The notes under the pieces: generated by a model
What the model saw: only the letters and a program-made list of their open reading frames with translations
Databases searched by the model: none
Told to the model about the DNA's origin: nothing
NCBI GenBank assembly: GCA_964527395.1
Contig: CAZGQD010000007.1
Location: forward strand, 4,723 to 68,722
From: GCA-2688265 sp964527395
GTDB taxonomy: Archaea; Nanobdellota; Nanobdellia; Woesearchaeales; GW2011-AR9
Direction of reading: 5' to 3'
Length of the DNA: 64,000 nucleotides
Translations under genes and position numbers: made by a program
Shown here: positions 33,693 through 42,302 of the stretch, one piece after another
How positions within the stretch are numbered: position 1 is the first letter of the stretch
How the letters are laid out: the number at the start of each line of letters is the position of its first letter

Positions 33693-33830
33693 GCGACATC
33701 TGTAGATGTGTCCGCGATGTCCCATACTTGGAAATCTTTTGATTCGTGAAAATTATTTTTATTTTTAGACGCAAAAATTTTAGTTTTTGCATTTCCTGTC
33801 GCAGAAACTTTTGTTTCTGCATCTTGGGAC
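33693..33830. repeat. Nested hairpin block A
   Basis: Outer stem GTCCCA (33719-33724) with TGGGAC (33825-33830). Inside it GGAAAT (33730-33735) pairs with ATTTCC (33791-33796), enclosing GCAAAAA/TTTTTGC (33771-33790). GCAGAAAC/GTTTCTGC (33801-33820, loop TTTT) lies between those stems. Upstream are ACATC/GATGT (33696-33709), and GCGAC (33693-33697) can pair with GTCGC (33799-33803). No coding potential. It sits between divergent genes. Confidence 0.7.
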
Positions 33831-33899
33831 TTTGCTGCGCATAAGTTTTTGTTTTTGGGGTTTAGTAATATTAATAAATGATTAAGTTGTTTTTTAGGT

Positions 33900-34649
33900 A
33901 TGGTTGATTATGTTTTGTATATTTTTGTTTTCTTAATAGGATTTATTTCTAGTTTAGTTGGAACAATTGGAGGAGCAGGTGGTCTTTTATCTATACCTTT
34001 TTTGATGTTTGTTGGTCTTCCACCACAAATTGCTATTGCTACAAACAAATTTGGTTCGCTTGGCCGTAGTTTTGGTGCAATTCCGAAGTTCTTTAAAGAG
34101 AAAAAAATAAATTGGAAGTATGTTCCCCCCTTTATTGCAATAAATATTGTTGGGGCAGTGATTGGAGCTAATTTACTTATAAGTATTAATGAAGAATTAC
34201 TTACAAAGATAGTAGGGTTTATTATCTTACTTGTATTGCCATTTTTGTTCTTTAAAAAAGATATTGGAACTGTAAAAAAGAAGGTTTCAGCAAATAAGGA
34301 AAGAATTGGTTTTTTTATGTATTTTCTTGTTTCTATCTTTGCTGCATTTTTTGGAGGAGGAAGTGGAACCTTTATTTTTTATGTTCTTATGATTTTCTTT
34401 GGATTTACTATCATTGAAGCAAATGGAACTGATCAATTCCCTGCACTTGTGCTTTCTATATCAGCTATTGTGGTTTTTGCAATAAATGGAATTATTGATT
34501 ATGTTCTTGGTTTCTTTATGTTACTTGGAATGCTTTTTGGTGGTTATACAGGTGCTAGACTTGCTATTAAAAATGGAAATGGATGGACAAAGAAGGTTTT
34601 TGGGATAATTGTTGCTTTTGCAGCTATTAAGTTGTTGTTTTTTGGTTAG
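33900..34649 (+). CDS. TauE/SafE-type sulfite/organosulfonate exporter
   Basis: 249 residues, about seven to eight TM helices in two related halves: FLIGFISSLVGTIGGAGGLLSIPFL in the first and FAAFFGGGSGTFIFYVLMIFFG in the second, the family's glycine-rich repeats. Ends with GARLAIKNGNGWTKKVFGIIV, also typical. Likely moves a sulfur-containing or other small anion; direction and substrate cannot be told. Followed by the Na/Pi transporter 29 nt later. Confidence 0.85.
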   Translation: MVDYVLYIFVFLIGFISSLVGTIGGAGGLLSIPFLMFVGLPPQIAIATNKFGSLGRSFGAIPKFFKEKKINWKYVPPFIAINIVGAVIGANLLISINEELLTKIVGFIILLVLPFLFFKKDIGTVKKKVSANKERIGFFMYFLVSIFAAFFGGGSGTFIFYVLMIFFGFTIIEANGTDQFPALVLSISAIVVFAINGIIDYVLGFFMLLGMLFGGYTGARLAIKNGNGWTKKVFGIIVAFAAIKLLFFG

Positions 34650-34678
34650 ACTGGAGATATTTTGGGGGATTGAAGTTT

Positions 34679-35965
34679 ATGGATAATGAAGTGAATGTTT
34701 CTAAAGAAGAAAAAGAAAGTATAATAGGTGTTTCTGAGAACCGTGTTGAGACTGTTTTTGATGAAAGCAAGTCAGTATCAGATAAGCCTAAGCTTTATGA
34801 GAATGAAGAAGAATCTATTGAATTTAAAGCTTCTAGTAAGAAAAGTGGAAATTTTAGCTCAAAGGATGCTAGTTCAAAAAAAGTAGATAGATATTATGTT
34901 TTGAAAAAGATTATATTGCTAGTAATTGTAACATATTTCTTTTTACTGAGTATCAAACTTATGGGTGGGTCATTTAAGCTGTTTGGGAGAGAGTTTGCTG
35001 AACAATTGATTAGTTATACTGCAAATCCAATTGTAGGATTATTTATTGGAATTTTAGCAACATCTCTGGTACAAAGTTCATCTGTAACCACATCAGTGAT
35101 TGTTGGTTTGACAGCAAGTGGGGCTTTGACAGTGGCAGGAGCAGTTCCGATGATAATGGGAGCAAATATAGGTACAAGTATTACAAATACAATTGTCTCT
35201 CTTGGTCATATTACTAAGAAATCTGAATTTAAAAGGGCCTTACAAGTTGCAACAGTGCACGATTTCTTTAATTTTATAGTGGTTTTGGTCTTATTTCCTT
35301 TAGAAATGTTGTTTCATCCGCTTGAGAAAATGGCATCTTACTTTACTACATTGATACTTGGAGCAAATGTAGGGTTGACTTTTTCTAGTCCGCTTGATTA
35401 TATTGTAAAACCAGTGGCAAAATGGATCCAACATGGACTTGGAGATAATGCGATTGTGGTATTGCTTATTTCAATTGTGATGATTTATACATCTCTTCGT
35501 TATTTTGTAAAAATAATTAAACCACTTGCTGAGACAGAATTTAAGACTTTATTGCAAGATCATTTTTTTAGAACTCCACTTATGAGTTTTTTTGTGGGTC
35601 TTTTTTTGACAATTGTAGTTCAAAGTTCCTCAGTTTCTACATCATTGGCTGTTCCTATAGCAGGAGTTGGACTTGTGGGCTTAACTAGACTTTATCCTTA
35701 TATCTTGGGAGCTAACGTTGGTACTACTTTTACTGCGCTGCTGGCTTCAGTTGTGACTGGGTCTCCTCTAGCTGTGACTGTTGCGTTAGAACATTTCTTT
35801 TTCAATTGTATTGGTTCAGCTATGATGTACCCATTGCGAGCAATACCACTTAGAATGTCAGTTTGGCTGTCTGATATGGCAATGAAATCTAGGTTTGTGC
35901 CATTTGTTTACATTGGAGTTGTGTTTTATGCGTTGCCATCGTTTGTGATATTTGTGCTGCACTGA
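34679..35965 (+). CDS. Na+/phosphate cotransporter, NptA/PNaS family
   Basis: 428 residues from ATG 34679. A long charged cytosolic N-terminus (about 1-75, Ser/Lys/Glu rich) precedes the membrane domain. The duplicated QSSS motifs are present: VQSSSVTTSVIVGL and VQSSSVSTSLAVP, each followed by a GANIGT / GANVGT motif. Eight or so TMs. The PhoU-like C-terminal domain of bacterial YjbB is absent. Probably imports phosphate; tandem with the TauE-like gene suggests one anion-transport operon. Confidence 0.9.
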   Translation: MDNEVNVSKEEKESIIGVSENRVETVFDESKSVSDKPKLYENEEESIEFKASSKKSGNFSSKDASSKKVDRYYVLKKIILLVIVTYFFLLSIKLMGGSFKLFGREFAEQLISYTANPIVGLFIGILATSLVQSSSVTTSVIVGLTASGALTVAGAVPMIMGANIGTSITNTIVSLGHITKKSEFKRALQVATVHDFFNFIVVLVLFPLEMLFHPLEKMASYFTTLILGANVGLTFSSPLDYIVKPVAKWIQHGLGDNAIVVLLISIVMIYTSLRYFVKIIKPLAETEFKTLLQDHFFRTPLMSFFVGLFLTIVVQSSSVSTSLAVPIAGVGLVGLTRLYPYILGANVGTTFTALLASVVTGSPLAVTVALEHFFFNCIGSAMMYPLRAIPLRMSVWLSDMAMKSRFVPFVYIGVVFYALPSFVIFVLH

Positions 35966-36074
35966 TAGTTTAATTCTTTTTTCTACCTTTTTTGTTTTTT
36001 GTTGGTTTTTTAGGTTTTTTTGTTTTTAATAATAAGAATTATGAGTTTGATTTTTTTTAAAAAGAAAATAAAAT

Positions 36075-36368
36075 GAAAATGCAAGAAAATCAAAGATTTT
36101 CTGCATAGGAAATGTTTCATTTCCTTATGTCTAAAAATCAAGCATCCCAATCGGAGCAGAGCTCCAGGGTACATGAAAATAAGATTATTTTCAGTACTGA
36201 AAAGCTATGCTTTTCATGTATTCCTTGATTTTTTGCTTCGCACCGACATTTTCTTTCATGCTTAAAAACTAAGAGTTTTTAGCACATAAAAAAGCGTTGC
36301 TTTTTTAATGTTAGTTTTTTATTTTAGTCGATGCAAAGCATCGGGGTATTAGACCCATAAAAAACTAA
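36075..36368. repeat. Nested hairpin block B (largest)
   Basis: Outer GAAAATG (36075-36081)/CATTTTC (36247-36253). Within: AGAAAATC/GATTTTCT (36084-36102), AGGAAATG-TTT-CATTTCCT (36107-36125), and AAAAATCAAG (36133-36142)/CTTGATTTTT (36224-36233). The last encloses GGAGC/GCTCC (36153-36165) and TACATG/CATGTA (36170-36220) around two further hairpins. After it come TAAAAACT/AGTTTTTA (36263-36281) and AAAAAAGC/GCTTTTTT (36288-36306). A 12-bp stem TTAGTTTTTTAT/ATAAAAAACTAA (36311-36368) closes CGATGC-AAA-GCATCG and GGGT/ACCC. It lies between convergent genes. The preceding 35966-36074 is T-rich and may terminate the upstream operon. Confidence 0.8.
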
Positions 36369-36382
36369 TAAAATGACAATTG

Positions 36383-36964
36383 TTATTTCAAAGCCCAAAG
36401 TATTGCCTTTAATTGAGGCTCTAAATCATTAATATCTGTGCAGTGAATTGTGTGAATTCCTAAGTCTTTTGCTGCTTGAATGTTTATCTCTCTGTCGTCT
36501 ATAAAAAGACAATCTTCTGGTTTTTCACCTATTGTTTTTAAAGCAAGCTCAAATGTTTTTTTGTATGGTTTCATAGTACCTATTTCACTTGAGAACATAA
36601 CATGGTCAAAAAATGAAAGGTTGTTATTTTGTTTTATGTATTCAGTTTTGAAATGCATTTGGTCTGAGAGGATGGCTGTTTTGTAGTTTTTTGATAGTTC
36701 TTTTGCTAAATCAAATCCTTTCCAGGCTGGAATTTCTGTCAATGCACGTTTTATTTCGTCACCAGGGATATGGAAATCTGCTTCCATCATAGTTATGAAT
36801 CTAGTGTAATCTTTACTTTCTGAATTCTCTTTTTCATATTTTCCAATCTTATTTTTTAGTTTTTGATAGTTTGAGCCAAATATCTGTGATAATTTTCTTG
36901 CTGCAGGTTCTGTATCTGCTGGAGCTAATACGCCACCCCAATCAAATATTATTGCTTTTACCAT
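36383..36964 (-). CDS. HAD-superfamily hydrolase
   Basis: 193 residues. Motif I AIIFDWGGVLA (nucleophile Asp), motif II ILSDQM, motif III Lys in GTMKPYKKTFELAL, motif IV FIDDREINIQAA. A helical cap lies between residues ~18 and 90. The second acidic residue of motif I (DxD) is Gly/Trp here (DWGG), typical of the YihX/epoxide-hydrolase-like or haloacid groups. Substrate unknown. Confidence 0.85.
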   Translation of the reverse strand: MVKAIIFDWGGVLAPADTEPAARKLSQIFGSNYQKLKNKIGKYEKENSESKDYTRFITMMEADFHIPGDEIKRALTEIPAWKGFDLAKELSKNYKTAILSDQMHFKTEYIKQNNNLSFFDHVMFSSEIGTMKPYKKTFELALKTIGEKPEDCLFIDDREINIQAAKDLGIHTIHCTDINDLEPQLKAILWALK

Positions 36965-37051
36965 GGTTTTTGCCTCTTTTTGCTTTTTTTGAATAGTTTA
37001 TTAAAGGTCATTTTTCTTTCTTTGTTAATTCACATTACTTGATTTTTTAAT

Positions 37052-38074
37052 TTAAGCAGCATCCCTTCTATTGAAGACATTGCCCATAAATTCATCATTT
37101 GACATATCCTTCAAGCTATCTGAAAGTTGAACTGCTTCACCATACCTTGTGTTATCTCTCTCTTGGCAACGGATATTAAAGTGTGCAAATCTCCAGATAG
37201 AAATGACAGCAGCAGCATGGGAAGCGCCTAAACGTAACAATTGTCTTTCTCTATCTTCTAGAGGTCTTACACTTTCATATCCTCTTACTAAGGCTTGTAC
37301 TTTTTGATAATTTATCTCTCCATTATCTCTACATGCACCAATTGCAGTTTGACCTATATCAAAGATATTTTTTCCATGGTAAGCACTTTCAAAGTCAATA
37401 ATTCCAGAGATCTCATATTTGTCAAAAATTGCGTTATCTGCCCATAAATCACCATGAGTAATCCCATTTGGAAGCTCGTTTGGCAATGCCTCTTTGAAAT
37501 ACCTGTGTGCTTGATCTAACCATCCGATGAATTTATGGTTAACACCTTCCAATTTTGGCCGATATGTCTCGTAGCCAAAAGGATGAATATCCCTTAGGAA
37601 ACCAGGTACTTCAATTTGATGAAGTCTAGCCATTGTTGCACCCAATTGTTCAAGGTTTTGTTGTGACAAATCTTCAATTGTTTGTCCTTCAAGGTATGAT
37701 AAAACCATCAGTGGTTTCCCATCATATTCTATCACTCTTTGACTTTGAGCTGTAACTGGTTTTTGGCACGGAAAGCCATTTTTGTATAAATGTTCTGTTA
37801 GTCTTACTACAGTATCAGCTTCAGTCATTGTTTGATCATCACAAATCCTTAAAACAAATCTGTTCCCTTGTGTCTTATATTTGGTGTCGACTGTTCCTGC
37901 TCTTGCTGTGATAATATAATTTGAGTTTCTTAAACCTTCTTTTACAGGTTTTGCTGATATTATATCCAAATCAAATCTTTTTGCAATTCTAATTATTTCT
38001 TCTAAACTTAGTCTTGTATGTACTGCCATGTGAAATCTTTGTTTGATTTTGTCGTTTAACATTTTCACTAACAT
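37052..38074 (-). CDS. Phosphotransferase, APH / homoserine-kinase-II-like
   Basis: 340 residues from the first ATG (38074); ATGs at 38062 and 38029 are alternatives, the last giving an N-terminus close to the family norm. Kinase-like fold: NYIITARAG...RFVLRICDD (ATP site Lys/Arg), KPLMVLSYLEGQ hinge, ITHGDLWADNAIF catalytic loop (H-x-D-x-x-x-x-N) and GIIDFESAYHG metal-binding Asp. Matches the ThrB-type II / MTR-kinase-like group. Substrate probably a small hydroxyl compound. Confidence 0.8.
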   Translation of the reverse strand: MLVKMLNDKIKQRFHMAVHTRLSLEEIIRIAKRFDLDIISAKPVKEGLRNSNYIITARAGTVDTKYKTQGNRFVLRICDDQTMTEADTVVRLTEHLYKNGFPCQKPVTAQSQRVIEYDGKPLMVLSYLEGQTIEDLSQQNLEQLGATMARLHQIEVPGFLRDIHPFGYETYRPKLEGVNHKFIGWLDQAHRYFKEALPNELPNGITHGDLWADNAIFDKYEISGIIDFESAYHGKNIFDIGQTAIGACRDNGEINYQKVQALVRGYESVRPLEDRERQLLRLGASHAAAVISIWRFAHFNIRCQERDNTRYGEAVQLSDSLKDMSNDEFMGNVFNRRDAA

Positions 38075-38094
38075 TTGTTTGCAATTTTTTTTGA

Positions 38095-38280
38095 AATTGA
38101 AGGAAATTTAGAAAATTCCTACTCCCACACCTAAAGGAGTGGGATTCTACGGAATTTTTAATCTAAATTCCTTATAAATTGAAAATTTATGGGACCCAAA
38201 AATTCAAAAAGAATTTTTAAGGTTCCAGCAAATGATCCCTTCAATTCATCCCAGACTTAAAAGACTGGGATTTCTTGAAG
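38095..38280. repeat. Nested hairpin block C
   Basis: AATTGAAGG (38095-38103) pairs with CCTTCAATT (38238-38246). Inside, AAGGAAATTTAG (38100-38111) pairs with CTAAATTCCTT (38163-38173) with one bulge. It encloses AAAATTCC/GGAATTTT (38112-38158), which encloses TCCCAC-A-CC-TAAA-GG-A-GTGGGA (38123-38144). Further hairpins: ATAAATT/AATTTAT (38174-38190), AAAAATTC/GAATTTTT (38198-38218) and ATCCCAG/CTGGGAT (38248-38271). It lies upstream of the kinase gene, in tandem minus-strand context. Confidence 0.75.
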
Positions 38281-38322
38281 AGTTCATTTAATTTTATTAT
38301 TTGATCTGGTTTTATTTGTTGT

Positions 38323-38994
38323 TTACTTATCATCTAATTCTGGAGCTGTACTGCTGGCGAAAAATGGTAATACTTTGCTCTCTGCCTTTCTTAGATGCTC
38401 TCGATATGTCATCCTTGAAACTTTCATATATTTTGCAAGGTCTTGTAGATGTATCTTTTGTGGGAATTCATAATAACCAAACTCTACTGCAAGATCAAAT
38501 GCTCTTTTTTGTTTACTTGACAATTTTGGCATAATTCTAGGATAAAAGATGTCTCTTGCTTTTTCTTCTCTTAATTTTAGAATTTTAACTTCTCCTACTT
38601 GCTTTGAATTGTTATAAAATTCTATCAATTTCTCTCTGTTCCATGAAGCCAAGTGCCAATACTCGTAGCCATTTTCATGCAAAAGTGGTTCTACTAAGAA
38701 AAGTTCTCTTGAAAATTCGTTTGTGATATGTTTATCTTTTTTTGGAACCCTTGAATGAGTAATTAATTGGCTGCCCATATCTTCTGTTCTAATCACTCTT
38801 TTGTCAGCTTTCATCTCTTTGATGAACCTTTTGATTCTGTCTTCCTTACCTATTGGAATCATTAGAGTGCTATAATAGAAATTAGTATTGTCTTCGTGAA
38901 ATGCTAGTACATGTGCAATTACTTTGATCTTACCATCTTGCAGCTTTGATAAAATAAAGCAATCGTGTTTTATCTTGAATTTTCCTATCCACAT
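38323..38994 (-). CDS. Bat-type (HTH_10) transcriptional regulator
   Basis: 223 residues. The C-terminal ~55 residues carry the archaeal bacterio-opsin-activator HTH: LSSKQKRAFDLAVEFGYYEFPQKI, then LQDLAKYMKVSRMTYREHLRKAE. The N-terminal ~150 residues have no clear redox or PAS motif. Starts at ATG 38994. Likely a DNA-binding regulator; its target is unknown, but the adjacent kinase gene and hairpin block C are nearest. Confidence 0.8.
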   Translation of the reverse strand: MWIGKFKIKHDCFILSKLQDGKIKVIAHVLAFHEDNTNFYYSTLMIPIGKEDRIKRFIKEMKADKRVIRTEDMGSQLITHSRVPKKDKHITNEFSRELFLVEPLLHENGYEYWHLASWNREKLIEFYNNSKQVGEVKILKLREEKARDIFYPRIMPKLSSKQKRAFDLAVEFGYYEFPQKIHLQDLAKYMKVSRMTYREHLRKAESKVLPFFASSTAPELDDK

Positions 38995-39470
38995 TTTTAT
39001 CGCTTCTTTGTTTTTTTGGGTTTTGCTAGTAATTTTGCTTTGCTTTGTTTTGTTTTGTTTTGTTGTTTTTTGTTGTTTTTTGTTGTTTTTTGAAAGTTTA
39101 TTTTTTTATTAGTAGGAGTAATTTCTTCTTTTTTATTGGTTTAAAGTTCAAAGAATTCAACAAAAAAGAAACATTAGGCAGCTAGCCAGGATGGTCTTCG
39201 GATTGGAGAAAAATGAAATTTTGTGCAAGAACTGTTTAAAAGTGAATTATTGTTGTTATTGTTGTTACTATTATTAAATTTTATTAATTTTAATTTGAGA
39301 TTAGGTTTATCTTTTTTCATTAGGGTTTCACCTGCTTTTGTAAAGTCTAGTCAGTATTTAAGACAACTGACATAAAATAAGGTAAAATCTACTAAAATAA
39401 CATATTTTGCCCAACATATGTTGGTTAATCTTGTAGAGGATTGGTTTTTTAAGTGATTTTTAGCTTCTTT
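38995..39470. other. Intergenic region, 476 bp
   Basis: No gene found. It contains a low-complexity run at about 39040-39095 (TTTTG repeats, then three copies of GTTGTTTTTT). A GC-richer patch at 39178-39215 (GGCAGCTAGCCAGGATGG) recalls the 5' part of a tRNA but lacks anticodon and T arms. Also present are a hairpin GTCAGT/ACTGAC (39350-39371) and a perfect palindrome CCAACATATGTTGG (39411-39424). Confidence 0.5.
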
Positions 39471-39995
39471 TTAATTGCTTTTTAGATCATTTCTTAACTG
39501 AGTTATAGTCTTTTTTAGTAAAGGATGTTGTAATTCTGGAGCAATTTCATTCAATGGACCTAAAACAAAGCTGCGTTTATGTAGTCTTGAATGTGGAATT
39601 ATTAGGTCTTTTTTGTTAATTATTTGATTCTTGTAGAAAAGAATGTCTAAATCAATGGTTCTTGGACCGTTTTTTATTGTTTTTATTCTTTTTAGTTTTT
39701 TTTCTATGCCTTTTGTGACTTTTAGTAGCTGATCTGGACTTAGATTTGTGTTAATTTCTATTACGCAATTAAGAAAATTATCTTGATTAATGTATCCTAC
39801 TGGTTTTGTTTTGATGATTGTTGAAATTTTTGTTATTTTTGTGTATTCTTTTAGAAGAGAAATGGCTTTATTGATATTTTCTTGTTTGTTACCTAAATTT
39901 GATCCTAGTGAAATATAAATTGAATTGTTATTTTGGTTTGATTTTGGTTGTTTTTGTTGTTCTTTTATACTATTGACCATTTTAACTTGCTTCAT
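39471..39995 (-). CDS. folK: 2-amino-4-hydroxy-6-hydroxymethyldihydropteridine pyrophosphokinase
   Basis: 174 residues. Transfers pyrophosphate from ATP to the pterin in folate synthesis. YISLGSNLGNKQENI (core, about 27-41), TKPVGYINQDNFLNCV (substrate loop), GPRTIDLDILFY (metal-binding Asp pair) and IPHSRLHKRSFVLGPLNEI. Residues 1-25 are a Gln/Asn/Lys-rich extension; internal ATG starts cannot be excluded. It overlaps the decayed FAD-oxidase gene by 14 bp. Companion of folA and folC in this window. Confidence 0.92.
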   Translation of the reverse strand: MKQVKMVNSIKEQQKQPKSNQNNNSIYISLGSNLGNKQENINKAISLLKEYTKITKISTIIKTKPVGYINQDNFLNCVIEINTNLSPDQLLKVTKGIEKKLKRIKTIKNGPRTIDLDILFYKNQIINKKDLIIPHSRLHKRSFVLGPLNEIAPELQHPLLKKTITQLRNDLKSN

Positions 39996-40625
39996 TGTAA
40001 CCCATTGGAACTAAGCTGCCTCTATTGAGACCTTCTGCACCTAATTGTGCTTTTAGTATTTGGACCTCTTCTAATGCACTGATTCCTTGATCATTATTAC
40101 CATGATATATCTCTAGAAGTGGTACATCTTGATATGCAGCTATACCGTCTTCTTCAGCTACTTTTATCAAAGCTGTTTTTGCACCAATTCCATGCTCAGC
40201 TGATGGTACACCACCTAATCCTATTGCTCTCTTGATCAATCTACCTTGAACTTTTCTTGCTTTTTCGTATGTTGCTTCATTGTTTAAGAGATTGTAGTGC
40301 ATATGGCCTGTGAATGGATGTCCAATCTCTACACCATATTCTTCATTGAGCCCTTCAAATCCTTGTTCTTGGCAGAAGCTTGCGTAATCTTGTAGTTGTT
40401 CTAGCTACACCTAAAATCCCTTGATTATCTCCTTCTAGGTTAGTTCTGTTTTTACCGTCTTTTAAATTGTATACTTGTGCTGCTTCTTTCTTCAACAAAA
40501 TCCATAGCATCTTGGTAGCTTTTGAAGAACAGCATTCCTGCCCAAACATCTGCTGTGTTTTTTGGACTTCTTTTTGGAAGAGTTCTAAAACCAGCATATT
40601 GATCTTTATTTGTGATAATTCTTAT
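39982..40625 (-). pseudogene. Decayed FAD-linked oxidase (GlcD/D-lactate dehydrogenase-like), C-terminal half
   Basis: Homology is spread over frames. One frame reads DQYAGFRTLPKRSPKNTADV and WAGMLFFKSYQDAMDFVEE, then stops. A shifted frame reads QDYASFCQEQGFEGLNEEYG and EIGHPFTGHMHYNLLNN. It continues into a 106-residue open piece with LIKRAIGLGGVPSAEHGIGAKTA, the signature of the FAD-oxidase C-terminal domain. At least one frameshift or small deletion lies between about 40380 and 40480, and the FAD-binding half is missing. TTTATAAAT near 40648 may be its old or a chance promoter. Confidence 0.75.
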
Positions 40626-40731
40626 GTGGTTGTTGGGATTAGCTTATTTATAAAGAGATTGGTTGTTTAGTAGGTTTTTTTAAGGTTTTATAGTTGATTT
40701 TGGTAATTTATTAGTGGTTTTTAGTTTTTTT

Positions 40732-41397
40732 CTATTCAATGACAATCACTTCGCCATCTCTTAAGGTTTTGAACTTGATATTGTTATCTTTGCAAAATTG
40801 TACCTCTTTGTTGATGTCTTTGCTTTCAGGATGATCTGATTGGTAATGTGGCAAAATAAGGTAATCTAATAGGTCTAGGCCTTCCCAAATTGTTTCTTGT
40901 TTTTCTTCTTTATTTGCTTCTTTGTGTGTGTTTTTATTGGTTTTTATGTAAGGATTTATATTTGGGTTGTCAACTATCTGTAGTCCTTTGAGGCTAGGAG
41001 CTAAGATACAAATGCCTGCACTGTAACCTGCGTAAACGAAATTTGTTTTGGATTTGTCGTCTTTAAAGCTTTTTATTATATTGTCAAAACCACTGAGTTT
41101 CATTGCTTGCCTTAAAATAAATGTATTGCCACCTCTGACCCATACGCCCGCTACTGTGTTTAGGAATTGTTTTAGTTCTGCTTTTTTGTTGAAGTAGTCC
41201 TTTAAGTTTAGTGTGACTGGTTCTAGGTCTAAAGCTGCTAGGTTCTCTTTGTTTCTATTGATGCTTTCGCTTATTTCTTCATCTGTTTTGTAATCGATCG
41301 CATTAGGAATGATTGCTATCTTTTTGTTTGTTTTGAAGAAAAAAGCTAGTATTTGTCCTTTATTTCCTATTTTGTATGATGACAAGTAGAATTTCAT
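40732..41397 (-). CDS. Peptidase E-like (S51) serine peptidase
   Basis: 221 residues. Class-I glutamine-amidotransferase-like fold with nucleophile Ser in FVYAGYSAGICIL and the upstream VWVRGGNTFILRQAM, both diagnostic of PepE / cyanophycinase relatives. A catalytic His is likely in LILPHYQSDHPES. PepE cleaves Asp-X dipeptides; related enzymes differ, so the substrate is only inferred. Residues ~150-165 carry a Lys/Glu-rich insert. Confidence 0.85.
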   Translation of the reverse strand: MKFYLSSYKIGNKGQILAFFFKTNKKIAIIPNAIDYKTDEEISESINRNKENLAALDLEPVTLNLKDYFNKKAELKQFLNTVAGVWVRGGNTFILRQAMKLSGFDNIIKSFKDDKSKTNFVYAGYSAGICILAPSLKGLQIVDNPNINPYIKTNKNTHKEANKEEKQETIWEGLDLLDYLILPHYQSDHPESKDINKEVQFCKDNNIKFKTLRDGEVIVIE

Positions 41398-41487
41398 TTT
41401 GTTTGATTTGGTTTTTTTAGGTCTATTTGTTTATTATGTTTTGTTTGTTTAATAAGGTGTCGTTTGTGTTTACTTTTTTTATTTTGT

Positions 41488-41961
41488 TTATTTTGTACTT
41501 GGTGATTTGTATCTTGAAACTGAAAAACCTCCTTCTGGAACTATTCTTCTAGCATCTGCCACTATTCTGTTAAAATCACCATTGTAATCTCTTAAATCTG
41601 CTTTAACTGTGTAAGTTATACAATGTTTTTCTGTATCTATTGGTTTTTGAGCACCACAAAAGCTTACTTTTGTTAAAACATCATAACTATTACCATCTTC
41701 GTTTATTCTTTGGCTTCCATTGAATGTGAACCTATACCTTATATCATTTCCATTAGCGTCTTTGTCGTTTACAAAACCACTTATACTTATCCCTTTTGAC
41801 CTTGGACTTTGAAAAACAGAATATGGCTCTCCTTCAATACCAATTGTACCAGGAGGAGTTGAGTTTCTTTGAGAGTACCCCACTGCGCCAATTCCCAATG
41901 CTACTAATGCTCCGACTGTTGCAATTGGGGCAGCACTCTTCAATATTTTACTTAAACTCAT
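41488..41961 (-). CDS. Secreted or anchored small protein, unknown
   Basis: 157 residues. N-terminal hydrophobic segment about 10-28 (AAPIATVGALVALGIGAVGY) with few preceding charges, then a soluble beta-rich region with two Cys (VSFCGAQ, KHCITYTV). Own TATA boxes around 41989-42016. No family recognised. Confidence 0.5.
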   Translation of the reverse strand: MSLSKILKSAAPIATVGALVALGIGAVGYSQRNSTPPGTIGIEGEPYSVFQSPRSKGISISGFVNDKDANGNDIRYRFTFNGSQRINEDGNSYDVLTKVSFCGAQKPIDTEKHCITYTVKADLRDYNGDFNRIVADARRIVPEGGFSVSRYKSPSTK

Positions 41962-42082
41962 ATTAAAGCGCTTTTTGCAATTGATTGTTTTTATAGTTTT
42001 CTTTTTATTTATAAATGAAGATATATATTTGCATATGGTTGATCTAGAAAAGAAGAATTTTGCTTTTTATTATGATAATTGA

Positions 42083-42211
42083 TTAGTTATCACAACAGCA
42101 ATGCATATGAATAAAGCAATCTACCTTCTTTGCACAATTATTTATTCCATGACATGAAGCGCAATGGCCGTAATCAGTTCTGTGTTCAGCTAACATATGT
42201 AGGTTTTTCAT
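42083..42211 (-). CDS. 42-residue Cys/His-rich protein with CxxCH motif
   Basis: ATG 42211 to TAA 42083. In 42 residues it has seven Cys and five His, arranged as HCASCHG, NNCAKKVDCF and HMHCCC. CxxCH is a heme-c attachment motif, but with no signal peptide and so many other Cys/His a zinc, iron or copper-binding role is more natural. A TATA-like CTTATATATC lies about 7-16 nt upstream and another TATA-like stretch farther off. It lies 91 nt downstream of the ZIP transporter on the same strand. Confidence 0.55.
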   Translation of the reverse strand: MKNLHMLAEHRTDYGHCASCHGINNCAKKVDCFIHMHCCCDN

Positions 42212-42302
42212 TTATAAGATATATAAGTGTATAGTATATACAATACAGGACATATTATTAATTTATTCAATATTATTTTAATATATTAAATTGATGCAAA
42301 TT

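Noticed and set aside
39178..39215. tRNA gene or remnant (TAGCCAGGATGG...CTTCGGA resembles a proline tRNA 5' half)
   Set aside because: No anticodon stem, T arm or acceptor complement follows; at most a fragment, likely chance.
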